Assembly: GCA_020048595.1 (NCBI GenBank)
Contig: JAIFMH010000020.1
Coordinates: 1 to 11,282, forward strand
DNA from: Bacteroidota bacterium
GTDB taxonomy: Bacteria; Bacteroidota; Bacteroidia; Bacteroidales; UBA4417
Reading direction: 5' to 3'
DNA: 11,282 nt
Within the stretch, counting starts at the first letter, position 1, and each line of letters starts with the position of its first letter. Shown here one piece after another: positions 1-6,950 of this stretch. The notes under the pieces are model-generated. The model saw nothing but the letters and a program-made list of their open reading frames with translations, had not been told where the DNA came from and did not search any database. Position numbers and translations under genes: made by a program.

Positions 1-93
1 GCATGTGTATGGAATATTGTCTGCAGAAGTTGCAAGAGTAAAAATATGGTGCTTGTGAATAAAATCGGTAATTCGTTTTTCGGGAAGGTTCAT
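1..93 (-). CDS. N-terminal fragment of a probable pyridoxamine-5'-phosphate-oxidase-like (YhbP-type) protein; 3' end outside window
   Basis: The minus strand is open from an ATG at 93 to the window edge and gives 31 residues. The upstream in-frame stop is at 136-138 and no other ATG lies between, so this start is well placed. The fragment begins MNLPEKRITDFI and continues with the pattern HHIFTLATSADNIPYTC. This resembles the first helix and first beta-strand of small FMN-binding split-barrel proteins related to E. coli YhbP, where a short helix precedes an 'HHxxTLAT' strand and a 'P(Y/W)(C)' turn. Such proteins are about 130-160 residues long and bind a flavin or related cofactor in the cytoplasm; their physiological role is mostly unknown. 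The family call rests on recalled pattern similarity over a short stretch. The reading frame itself is better supported than the function. No Shine-Dalgarno sequence is visible, as is usual in Bacteroidota. Confidence 0.5.
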   Translation of the reverse strand, partial: MNLPEKRITDFIHKHHIFTLATSADNIPYTC

Positions 94-271
94 CAAAAAG
101 GGATTGGGTGTTAGTATCTGGGTGTTGAAACCAAATTATTTGAAATCTTTTTTTCTTTCAGTCTAAAAATTCATCTGATATTATTTATTAATTCATTGCT
201 TATTTTCAGCGGTATTAATGCTTGCTTCGCAGGTATTTTTTACGGATCAGATGGAATTACTCACGTATTGC

Positions 272-378
272 TTATTTTTAAAAGTGTTCGCAAGCTAAAG
301 GTTCGCCAGATTGATTATAATATCATCTTCGGTTGGTGATTTAATCCAATCATGGCTATTTCATGCTTTTAAAAATAA
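272..378. repeat. 13-bp perfect inverted repeat flanking an 81-bp spacer
   Basis: Positions 272-284 (TTATTTTTAAAAG) are the exact reverse complement of 366-378. The arms are entirely A/T except one base each, so chance is a real possibility in this composition. I saw no target-site duplication around the arms and no coding sequence between them. It could be the remnant of a miniature element or simply AT-rich coincidence. Confidence 0.3.
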
Positions 379-444
379 TATGACCTTGCTGCTGGCATGA
401 TCCTATCTACAACATATCGGATAACCTGATGGTAGAATTTTGAT

Positions 445-532
445 TGTCAGACACTCTGGCGATAATCAGACTTTAGCGTGAGGTCCATTTCAAGTAACTT
501 TTAGTGTCAGACACCCCTGCGGGTGTGCAGAC
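445..532. repeat. Pair of imperfect direct repeats, each able to form a hairpin (REP-like)
   Basis: Two copies start exactly 60 bp apart, at 445 and 505. Both begin with TGTCAGACAC and end with CAGAC after 27 or 28 bases. The second copy folds into a longer stem (see 503-535). The first folds as CAGA-CAC-TCTG at 448-458, with flanking ATTGT/ATAAT pairing that includes one G-T. Shared sequence plus shared folding suggests copies of one short palindromic unit rather than two unrelated hairpins. Confidence 0.4.
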
Positions 533-535
533 ACT
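503..535 (-). terminator. Hairpin immediately after the stop of the Omp85-like gene; possible terminator or mRNA 3' stabiliser
   Basis: The left arm AGTGTC + ACACCC (503-508, 511-516) pairs with GGGTGT + GACACT (521-526, 530-535). There is a four-base loop (517-520) and an internal loop of 2 against 3 bases. The right arm touches the stop codon at 535-537. Read along the minus strand, the hairpin is followed by ACTAAAAG, not a T-run, so it is not a textbook intrinsic terminator. Confidence 0.4.
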
Positions 536-3500
536 TAAAAATCGAGGCTGAGCGAGAGATAGAATATCCGGGGCTGAATGATCTGGTCTTCGATACCCCA
601 TGCCCAATCGGCACGCAGAAAATAGCCGAACAAAGTACTTCGTAAACCAAAACCATAACCTGCAATCAAGGGGTCTTTCTGAACCTGAACGGTAATTTCC
701 AAAGGTGGGCTGTTAACAGTTTTAGTATAATACGTATTTGATTCATCAAGAGGATTAAGACCTTGCCATGCAGATCCTATATCTGTGAATCCTACTACCT
801 GGAAATTATTCAAAAACTCGTTCCTGAGCGGTTTATTGAGAAAATACCGGAATATCGGAAACCGTAATTCAGAACTCCATAAAGCAAAAGTATTTCCACT
901 GCGGGCATTTTGTTGGAATCCGCGCATGCTGGTTGCAAGTGTCTGAAAAGCATAATTCTGATTGTAATCAATCTGATATTCATAATTAAATTTAGGTGTA
1001 AGCCAGTTATCTACCCCTCCCATATAATACAACAGCTTATTTTTCCCGAAGGATGTACTGCCGGCAAATCGGTTTGCCCAGATAAATGAGCGGTGTATGC
1101 GCGTGTAATTCCGGATATCAAACCCCACAACAATCATATTCACTGACGACTTTTTAGCCAGTTGGTAATATTCGCCAAACAATTTGTAGCGTAGTCCATG
1201 TAAAAGGTTTATACCTATTTCGCGCGTATTGTCATAAATCAGTTCGCCTTTTAGAATCCCCCAGGTATTGCCTTCAGGATTCATAGTAGCTGAAGGATAA
1301 TCATACGCAAGCACATAAGGCTGATCATATTGAAGGGTGGCTGTTCCTTTTAAAGCAATAACTTCAGTGAAAGGAAACCTCAGCACATAATGAAGTTCAT
1401 GAATCCGGTGACGTACGTATGCGTCGGAATAAGAAACATCAAATCCGGTGCGGTGGAAATAAACTTCACGGTCGAGGCGCTGCTTTAAGTTGGCATAGCC
1501 AAAAAGAAACTCATTGTGTACCAGGCTGGCATTTAAACGTACACCACCCAAAATCCGGTAATCCTCGAGCAAATCAGTTGCCCCGAGCATAAAAAGCGCA
1601 TTGGTAGGTGAGTTTTGATAAACCGGCCCTGAATATCCGAGATAGGGCTGATAGCTCAGGTTGAGATACGAAAAATCGAGCTGGCTAACCAGTTGGTTTA
1701 TTGAGTATTCGACATTGTAATTCCGGGGTTTTGGAAGCTTAATAATTCCGTCGCTCAGATCAGGTTGTAATACATTTGTCCTTTTTACTACTGGCTTCCC
1801 TGTTAGTAAATCAGGCGAAATCTGGTAATTATTTATATCAATGCCTGAAGTATCCGCCTGAACCGGAGGTATGTCGTTTTCGTAAACGGCTACAAAACGT
1901 TTCCGCTTTATTTTAATTTCAGGCTTCAGTTTACGAAGGGCTTCTTCCTTTTTTTCCTGCATGGCTTTTTCTTCAAGCCCAAGCATATATTTTGTTTGCT
2001 GAAGGTTTTGCAGCGGGTTTATGGGTCCAACCGGAATTTCACCTGAATAAATGTGATATTTATTATCCTCGAAAACCACTTCAGCAGTTTTACGGCCTAC
2101 AAAACTAACATCCTGCGAAAGTACCGAACGCGAATAATTGGTAAGAGGAAAAGTTTGGGTATAATACCGGTAATGCACCGTTGTATCAACATAAGCAACT
2201 GTGCTATCGAATTTTGCAGCATAACGGTTATAAACGCCATTGGCATCGCTGAGATATGTAAAGTACCCGGGACTATAGGAAACAGGCTGAATTTCGTTTG
2301 CAAGTTTTGTTTTAGTAACCCTTTTCAGGAGTTTACTTTGTGATCCCTTTTCAAAAATAAAGAGGTCGTTATTTTCCATACCATCATACGAGCGGAGGTT
2401 CTCCCTGACAAACCGGATGGTATCATCGGGCCTGTTGGAACTGAAAATAATACTGTTACTTTTGGATAGAAACCTTGGATTCAAATCATTATAAACATCA
2501 AGTGTTACAGGCTCAGCGGTATTGGCAGCAATATTGTATACATAAATATCGGACTGCCCGCGCTGAACTGCCGACATTGCAAATGACCTTCCATCAGGGG
2601 AATATGAAAAGTCCAGCACTTTCTGGAAATTGAAGAGATTCTGATTCTGCCACTTCCGGGTTTCTCTGTCATAGAAATACAAATAAAGCATTCCCTTTTT
2701 CTCAATAATCATGGCAACAACATTTCCGGTAGGATGCCAGGCCAGTAAAGGATATGAATAATCAACCTTTTCATCTGTGCGATACCCTTTGCGAAAAATA
2801 CGCTTCTTCTTTCCGGTTGTCATATCGTACATGTAAACTTTATACAATCCTTTTTCGTTTACAGAATAAAGCATCTTTTCGCCGTCAGGGCTTATACGCA
2901 GATTGTCGTACACCCTGTCTTTCTTTATCTTAAAAGGGATTTTGGGGTTATAGGGACTATATGCCAGGCTATCTGCAGTATAAATCTGCTGGTACCAATC
3001 ATGCCATTCCTCTATTACTTTTTTGAAAGAAATTCCCAAAACATAGAGAAATCCGGCTTCTACACTGCGGTTTACCCTGGTCATGTATGCAATATTTGCG
3101 ATATTTTCCTCTCCGTACTTTTCAGCAATATACCGCCAGAGGGAATGGCCGGCCAAAACAGCGTCATCATCAATAAGGTGATTAAAACGCTCGTACTTCC
3201 CGCTCAGAATTCCGTCTTTAACTTTGTTATCCAGTTCTGTATCCCAGTTGCGGCTGTAGAAAGAAACCAATCCATCAATGTACCAGGAGGGCAGGTTAAT
3301 AAGTGTGCTGTTTTTTACCTGCGAACCTATTGATCCTCCGTAAATAATATTTTCGAGTAACAGGCGGGTGATACCTCCGCGAATCTGCCGGTCGAAATGA
3401 TTAAGATCGCCATCAAAATACAAAAACACTTTAGTGCCGATAATATGTGTTATTCCTCCGGTATTGTACCGGGTATTATTCATCAACCCGATATTGCTCT

Positions 3501-3834
3501 GCTTCAGGTCCGAATAGGTATTATACACAACAAACTGTGTTTTCCTCTCGAGGGTGGTTTGAAGTTTATTTTCAATCTCCGGAATATACTTCCCTGCATA
3601 ATCGGCTGTATGTTGTGCCAGTTCCTTCCCGTTGAGATAATAATACACATCAAAATTGTTAAACCTGAAATAGGTCCAAAGGAAATCCGTATACTGAACA
3701 CGGTTTTTGCCAAAAGTCATTTGGGAGCCGTTATAAAACTGCGCCAAAGAAGAAAGCGGGAAAAGCCATACAATCAGCATTGTACATGCTAATCCGGATA
3801 TTTTCGCTGTTCTATTTATGGCAGACAATTTCAT
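535..3834 (-). CDS. Outer-membrane protein: degenerate peptidase-MA-like domain, TolB-like propeller, Omp85-type (BamA/TamA) barrel
   Basis: This 1099-residue protein probably sits in the outer membrane with a large periplasmic part. Residues 1-31 are a signal peptide (hydrophobic core, then SLAQ). Residues about 60-290 follow the peptidase-MA layout, with an LPSWYIDGL segment at 181-189 and a closing helix ending in EEWHDWYQQ. The HExxH site is GGITR (153-157) and the usual downstream Glu is Asp187, so metal-dependent proteolysis is unlikely. Residues about 300-600 contain TolB-like PD40 blades (SPDGEKMLYS at 315, SPDGRSFAMS at 412). Residues 618-647 are a Lys/Glu-rich linker. Residues about 710-1099 form a beta-barrel with the Omp85 loop motif RGF (971-973), an ELRFPIF strand at 989, FTDIGSAW at 1016, and a terminal Phe typical of barrels inserted by BAM. 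I recognise no POTRA domains. The ATG at 3832-3834 is the first before a good signal peptide. The protein's function is unknown; transport or assembly at the outer membrane is inference. Confidence 0.85.
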   Translation of the reverse strand: MKLSAINRTAKISGLACTMLIVWLFPLSSLAQFYNGSQMTFGKNRVQYTDFLWTYFRFNNFDVYYYLNGKELAQHTADYAGKYIPEIENKLQTTLERKTQFVVYNTYSDLKQSNIGLMNNTRYNTGGITHIIGTKVFLYFDGDLNHFDRQIRGGITRLLLENIIYGGSIGSQVKNSTLINLPSWYIDGLVSFYSRNWDTELDNKVKDGILSGKYERFNHLIDDDAVLAGHSLWRYIAEKYGEENIANIAYMTRVNRSVEAGFLYVLGISFKKVIEEWHDWYQQIYTADSLAYSPYNPKIPFKIKKDRVYDNLRISPDGEKMLYSVNEKGLYKVYMYDMTTGKKKRIFRKGYRTDEKVDYSYPLLAWHPTGNVVAMIIEKKGMLYLYFYDRETRKWQNQNLFNFQKVLDFSYSPDGRSFAMSAVQRGQSDIYVYNIAANTAEPVTLDVYNDLNPRFLSKSNSIIFSSNRPDDTIRFVRENLRSYDGMENNDLFIFEKGSQSKLLKRVTKTKLANEIQPVSYSPGYFTYLSDANGVYNRYAAKFDSTVAYVDTTVHYRYYTQTFPLTNYSRSVLSQDVSFVGRKTAEVVFEDNKYHIYSGEIPVGPINPLQNLQQTKYMLGLEEKAMQEKKEEALRKLKPEIKIKRKRFVAVYENDIPPVQADTSGIDINNYQISPDLLTGKPVVKRTNVLQPDLSDGIIKLPKPRNYNVEYSINQLVSQLDFSYLNLSYQPYLGYSGPVYQNSPTNALFMLGATDLLEDYRILGGVRLNASLVHNEFLFGYANLKQRLDREVYFHRTGFDVSYSDAYVRHRIHELHYVLRFPFTEVIALKGTATLQYDQPYVLAYDYPSATMNPEGNTWGILKGELIYDNTREIGINLLHGLRYKLFGEYYQLAKKSSVNMIVVGFDIRNYTRIHRSFIWANRFAGSTSFGKNKLLYYMGGVDNWLTPKFNYEYQIDYNQNYAFQTLATSMRGFQQNARSGNTFALWSSELRFPIFRYFLNKPLRNEFLNNFQVVGFTDIGSAWQGLNPLDESNTYYTKTVNSPPLEITVQVQKDPLIAGYGFGLRSTLFGYFLRADWAWGIEDQIIQPRIFYLSLSLDF

Positions 3835-4185
3835 TTCTTTAAAACTATTTTCAACCCGCTAAAGTAACAAAAATCTGCGGTTCAATGTTTAGGTATATGA
3901 AGACAAATTAAATTTATCAGATAAGTGCAAATAAGCAACCGGATGTTAAGTGAAATCGCATCTGCCGGCTTCAGCCGGATCCGGTTTTGAATTACTGACA
4001 CAGTTCAGTTTTGCAAGTTAAAAGGCACATGTATCTGCAATCAGATTCACATGCTTAAAGTACTTTTTCAATTATTATCCCACGTATTTTCACACATTAT
4101 CGGGCCTAAATGTGAGAACCAACATTTTAAAACAAACTTATAATGGGTTTATTGATAACTTTATCGCGTCAAATTTAGTATAACT
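3835..4185. promoter_or_regulatory. Divergent intergenic region between the Omp85-like gene and the metallo-hydrolase gene
   Basis: This 351-bp non-coding stretch must hold promoters for both flanking genes, which point away from each other. It includes a GC-rich palindromic cluster at 3964-3984 (CCGGC-TTCA-GCCGG overlapping the palindrome CCGGATCCGG). It also includes a bulged hairpin at 4028-4053 (CATGT+ATCTG with CAGAT+ACATG) and an outward-facing pair TCACA/TGTGA at 4090-4094 and 4111-4115. Any of these could be operator sites, but nothing links them to a known regulator. No open frame here looks like a gene. Confidence 0.5.
3859..3885 (-). promoter_or_regulatory. Candidate Bacteroidota-type promoter for the Omp85-like gene
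   Basis: Read on the minus strand, TTG (3885-3883) is followed after 16 bases by TACTTTAG (3866-3859). This is one mismatch from the Bacteroidota -7 consensus TAnnTTTG. The spacing is a little short for the usual arrangement. It would place the transcript start some 15-20 bases before the ATG at 3834. This is a tentative motif match only. Confidence 0.3.
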
Positions 4186-4827
4186 ATGATTCAGAAAGTA
4201 AAGAGATTTGTATTTAATTCATTTGGTGTAAATACCTACGTGTTGAGTGACATTACCGGTAAATGCCTTGTTATTGACCCTGCCTGCCAAAGCAAACAAG
4301 AGGAATCGGAACTTGCGGCTTATATTACCGGTAATAATCTTGAACCTGCAGGAATGCTGAATACGCACTTCCATATTGATCATATTGTTGGTAATAATTT
4401 TATCTGCAACACGTTTAACCTGAAGCCACAATGCCATAAAAGCTGCAAAATGTTCTGGGAAACAGCCAATGAATTTGGAGCGGTATTTGGAATTAAGGTT
4501 GAGAACCTGATTATTCCAACTGATTTTATCAGTGAAGGCGACCGGATCAGTTTTGGTAATTCATCCGTTGAAGTTTTATATACACCGGGTCATGCAGACG
4601 GAAGTGTCTGCTTTGTAAACCACGATGAACGATATGTGATAGCCGGCGATGTTCTGTTTCGCGACAGCATAGGCCGCACTGATCTTCCTACGGGTAATTT
4701 TGATGTTATTTATCAAAGTATCACCACTAAATTATTCACATTGGCTGATGATTATATCGTTTATCCAGGGCATGGACCGGAAACTTCAATAGGCTATGAA
4801 AAGTTGAATAATCCTTTTTTGCATTGA
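4186..4827 (+). CDS. Metallo-beta-lactamase-fold hydrolase, glyoxalase II-like (YcbL/GloB2 type)
   Basis: This 213-residue cytoplasmic enzyme has no signal peptide. All seven metal-ligand positions of the glyoxalase II group are present: THFHIDH gives His61, His63, Asp65 and His66, PGH gives His136, AGD gives Asp155, and PGHGPET gives His196. The motif GRTDLP (163-168) and the length of about 210 residues match the short YcbL-type branch, which lacks the C-terminal helical domain of classical GloB. Members hydrolyse thioesters such as S-lactoylglutathione. Most Bacteroidota are not known for glutathione use, so the physiological thiol could be a different one. The ATG at 4186 starts directly before the first beta-strand. 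No Shine-Dalgarno sequence is visible; the upstream bases are A/T-rich. The gene is transcribed away from the Omp85-like gene and converges on the OmpA-family gene, so it appears monocistronic. The fold is certain, the substrate is not. Confidence 0.9.
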   Translation: MIQKVKRFVFNSFGVNTYVLSDITGKCLVIDPACQSKQEESELAAYITGNNLEPAGMLNTHFHIDHIVGNNFICNTFNLKPQCHKSCKMFWETANEFGAVFGIKVENLIIPTDFISEGDRISFGNSSVEVLYTPGHADGSVCFVNHDERYVIAGDVLFRDSIGRTDLPTGNFDVIYQSITTKLFTLADDYIVYPGHGPETSIGYEKLNNPFLH

Positions 4828-4867
4828 AAACAAAAAGCCTCCAAAATTTAGGGAGGCTTTTTGTTTT
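4827..4867. terminator. Bidirectional intrinsic terminator between convergent genes
   Basis: The left arm 4827-4842 (AAAACAAAAAGCCTCC) is the exact reverse complement of the right arm 4852-4867. The loop is nine bases. The GC-rich core GCCTCC/GGAGGC is followed by T-rich sequence on either strand, so it can stop transcription from both sides. It overlaps the last base of the metallo-hydrolase stop codon and lies 9 bases past the stop of the OmpA-family gene. Confidence 0.9.
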
Positions 4868-4876
4868 AGATAGGTG

Positions 4877-6901
4877 CTATCTGCACTCAACAAAAAAGTC
4901 AGGCGGAAGCATTTCGGATTTAATTTCCTGGCCTTCGGAAAATTGTTCCAGGTTAAATTGTTGAGGACTAACATCAATTCTGGAAAGGCTGATTACTTTT
5001 ACTTCGGTTCGGCGGTTGGCCTGATGCTCAGGAACAGTGCAGTCTACGCCATCGGAGCATTTGTTGATGAGCTGATGTTCCCCATATCCTTTGGCTGTTA
5101 TCCTGTTTTTATCAATTCCTTCGCCGGTAATATATTTTACAGCTGATTCGGCACGGTTTTGCGACAGTTTATCATTATAAGCAAAAGATCCGCGGCAGTC
5201 GGTATGCGAACCTAATTCGACATGTATATCGTTTTCGTTCATGATGCGGACCAGCTTATCCAGTTCCGGTTTGGCATCAGCCCGGATATTGTACTTATCG
5301 AAATCATAATAGATATTTTCGATGCTGAAAGTTTTGCTGATCTCCAGTTTATCAAGTAATAAATCGCGTGAAGCAAAAACGGTTGACCCAGGATTAACCA
5401 CAGCTATTGAGAATGGGAGGCAATCAGCTATATATTCAGGCATCATGGCTTTTACAACGAAATCAGCCGGATTAACTACAAGGGTTTTATACGAACCGTC
5501 AACTCCTGTTTTTAGAATTTTCACCTGGCTTGTTTTAGGATTGTAAAGAAAAACTGTTGCCCCGGCTATAGGTTGCATGTTTTTTTTATCCTTTACCAAA
5601 CCACTGAGGTAAGCAGGAAGCACAGGAGGTTCAAACATCCGGAAGGCATAAATATCGTCACTTCCTAAACCACCCGGCCGGTTGGATGAGAAAAATCCAT
5701 TTTTTATTCCAGGGACAAACGCGATGGCAAAATCATCGCAAGGTCCGTTTAAGGGCGGAAACAGATTCACCGGTGTGGTATATTTGTCGTTACTGTATAT
5801 AGTTTTAAAAATATCAAGTGCTCCATGGCCGGGATGACCTTCGCTGGCAAAATACAACAAGCTGTCATTACTCATAGTAGGGAACATTTCATTTTCCATG
5901 GTATTAATGGTTGAACCCAGGTTAACGGGCCTGCTCCATGCATCACCTTCCCGTTTACACTTCCAGATATCAGTTTTGCCAAATCCACCTGGCATATCGC
6001 TTGCAAAATAAAGGGTTTTCGCATCAGATGTGAGTGAGGGGTGTCCAATCGAATATTCAATACTATTCAGGAAAAATGGTTTAGGCTCACTCCAATCACT
6101 ACCATCTTTAGTTGCATAATATATTTTCAGCAGGTTCGTTTTGAAAATGCCTTCACGTTTAGCCTTTCCATAAAATGACCGGGTATAATAAATGGTATTC
6201 CCATCGGCACTAAAAGCAGCCGGGCCGTCGTGATACTCCTGGTTAAACCTGCTGTTGAATTCGGTGGAGGCTTCCATGCTACCCCAAAAATCACCGGTAG
6301 TTGTCGGGCTTGATTTCATAATATTAAGAAACCCCCGGCCTGTCCATCCATACTTCCTCGATTCGGCTGGATTGTAACTAAAGTCAGAGGCAAATACAAG
6401 TATACCATTACAGAATGCGGGGCCAAAATCACTTTGGTCGGTATTGATTTTATCTACAAGTTTTACTTCAAAATCGGGGGAGTGATTTTTCCAGGGACCA
6501 AGCACACTGTCGCAATGAGCGACAAATCGGGGGCCTCTTGTATCCGATGGATTCATTTGGGAATATTTAAGAAATATCCCGCGGGCATGAACATAATCAC
6601 CCGTCGATTGCAACGCCTGTGCATAATAGTAATACCACTCAGGCCTGGCATCAGGTAGAGTTACAACCTGCGCGTAAGTTGCACAGGCGTTTACAATATC
6701 GTGTTGCAGCCGGTAACATTCGGCCAGCATGGGCAAGGCAGCATTTCGCGTTTTCTCAGCATTGACAGCCTTTTTCAGAATCTCTACGGCTTCCGAATAA
6801 TTGTATTTATCCATCCGCCTTTGAGCTTTGTATAGTGGCTGGGCACTTACCATTTCCGATAACAGAACAAAGGCTGTGAGAATAAAAATATATCGTTTCA
6901 T
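4877..6901 (-). CDS. PorE-like OmpA-family protein (TPR, PD40 propeller, carboxypeptidase-regulatory-like domain, OmpA domain)
   Basis: This 674-residue secreted protein shares its domain order with T9SS protein PorE. Residues 1-20 are a signal peptide ending VSA|QP. TPR-like helices span about 23-130. A PD40 beta-propeller spans about 140-420, with repeated LYFAS-type strands (297, 349) and FFSSNRPGGLGSDDIYAF at 403-420. A carboxypeptidase-regulatory-like beta-sandwich spans 430-515. The OmpA domain spans about 525-640, beginning IYYDFDKYNIR. The peptidoglycan-binding pair is present as Asp568 (SHTD) and Arg583 (QNRA), spaced 15 apart as in characterised OmpA domains. A 34-residue tail follows and ends in Cys-Arg. 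I chose the ATG at 6899-6901 because the frame upstream of it overlaps the preceding gene and only this start gives a signal peptide. P. gingivalis PorE is a lipoprotein, whereas this signal peptide has no lipobox cysteine. The gene lies 49 bp after the PorP/SprF-like gene, probably in one operon. It likely anchors the outer-membrane partner to the cell wall. Confidence 0.88.
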   Translation of the reverse strand: MKRYIFILTAFVLLSEMVSAQPLYKAQRRMDKYNYSEAVEILKKAVNAEKTRNAALPMLAECYRLQHDIVNACATYAQVVTLPDARPEWYYYYAQALQSTGDYVHARGIFLKYSQMNPSDTRGPRFVAHCDSVLGPWKNHSPDFEVKLVDKINTDQSDFGPAFCNGILVFASDFSYNPAESRKYGWTGRGFLNIMKSSPTTTGDFWGSMEASTEFNSRFNQEYHDGPAAFSADGNTIYYTRSFYGKAKREGIFKTNLLKIYYATKDGSDWSEPKPFFLNSIEYSIGHPSLTSDAKTLYFASDMPGGFGKTDIWKCKREGDAWSRPVNLGSTINTMENEMFPTMSNDSLLYFASEGHPGHGALDIFKTIYSNDKYTTPVNLFPPLNGPCDDFAIAFVPGIKNGFFSSNRPGGLGSDDIYAFRMFEPPVLPAYLSGLVKDKKNMQPIAGATVFLYNPKTSQVKILKTGVDGSYKTLVVNPADFVVKAMMPEYIADCLPFSIAVVNPGSTVFASRDLLLDKLEISKTFSIENIYYDFDKYNIRADAKPELDKLVRIMNENDIHVELGSHTDCRGSFAYNDKLSQNRAESAVKYITGEGIDKNRITAKGYGEHQLINKCSDGVDCTVPEHQANRRTEVKVISLSRIDVSPQQFNLEQFSEGQEIKSEMLPPDFFVECR

Positions 6902-6950
6902 AAATTGTTGTTTTGCTTTACCCTGATTAAATATGTTCCCTATTTGAAAA

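Larger units (their letters stand above)
94..534. other. Non-coding intergenic region with palindromic elements
   Basis: This 441-bp stretch lies between the start of the left-edge gene and the stop of the Omp85-like gene, both on the minus strand. Stops break all frames and I found no peptide that looks conserved. It contains a perfect 13-bp inverted repeat (272-284 with 366-378) and two related hairpin-forming units near its right end (445-471 and 505-532), listed separately. The promoter of the left-edge gene must lie in the lower part. An AT-rich stretch near 128-145 read on the minus strand loosely resembles the Bacteroidota -7 box, but the match is too weak to annotate. Confidence 0.6.

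Noticed and set aside
290..360. Short minus-strand peptide (DWIKSPTEDDIIINLANL) in the left intergenic region as a decayed gene
   Set aside because: It is bounded by stops within about 21 codons and I recognise no family; there is not enough to call a pseudogene.
3001..3792. Plus-strand open frames opposite the Omp85-like gene
   Set aside because: They lie antisense to a gene with clear domains, and their products show no signal, domain or plausible composition.
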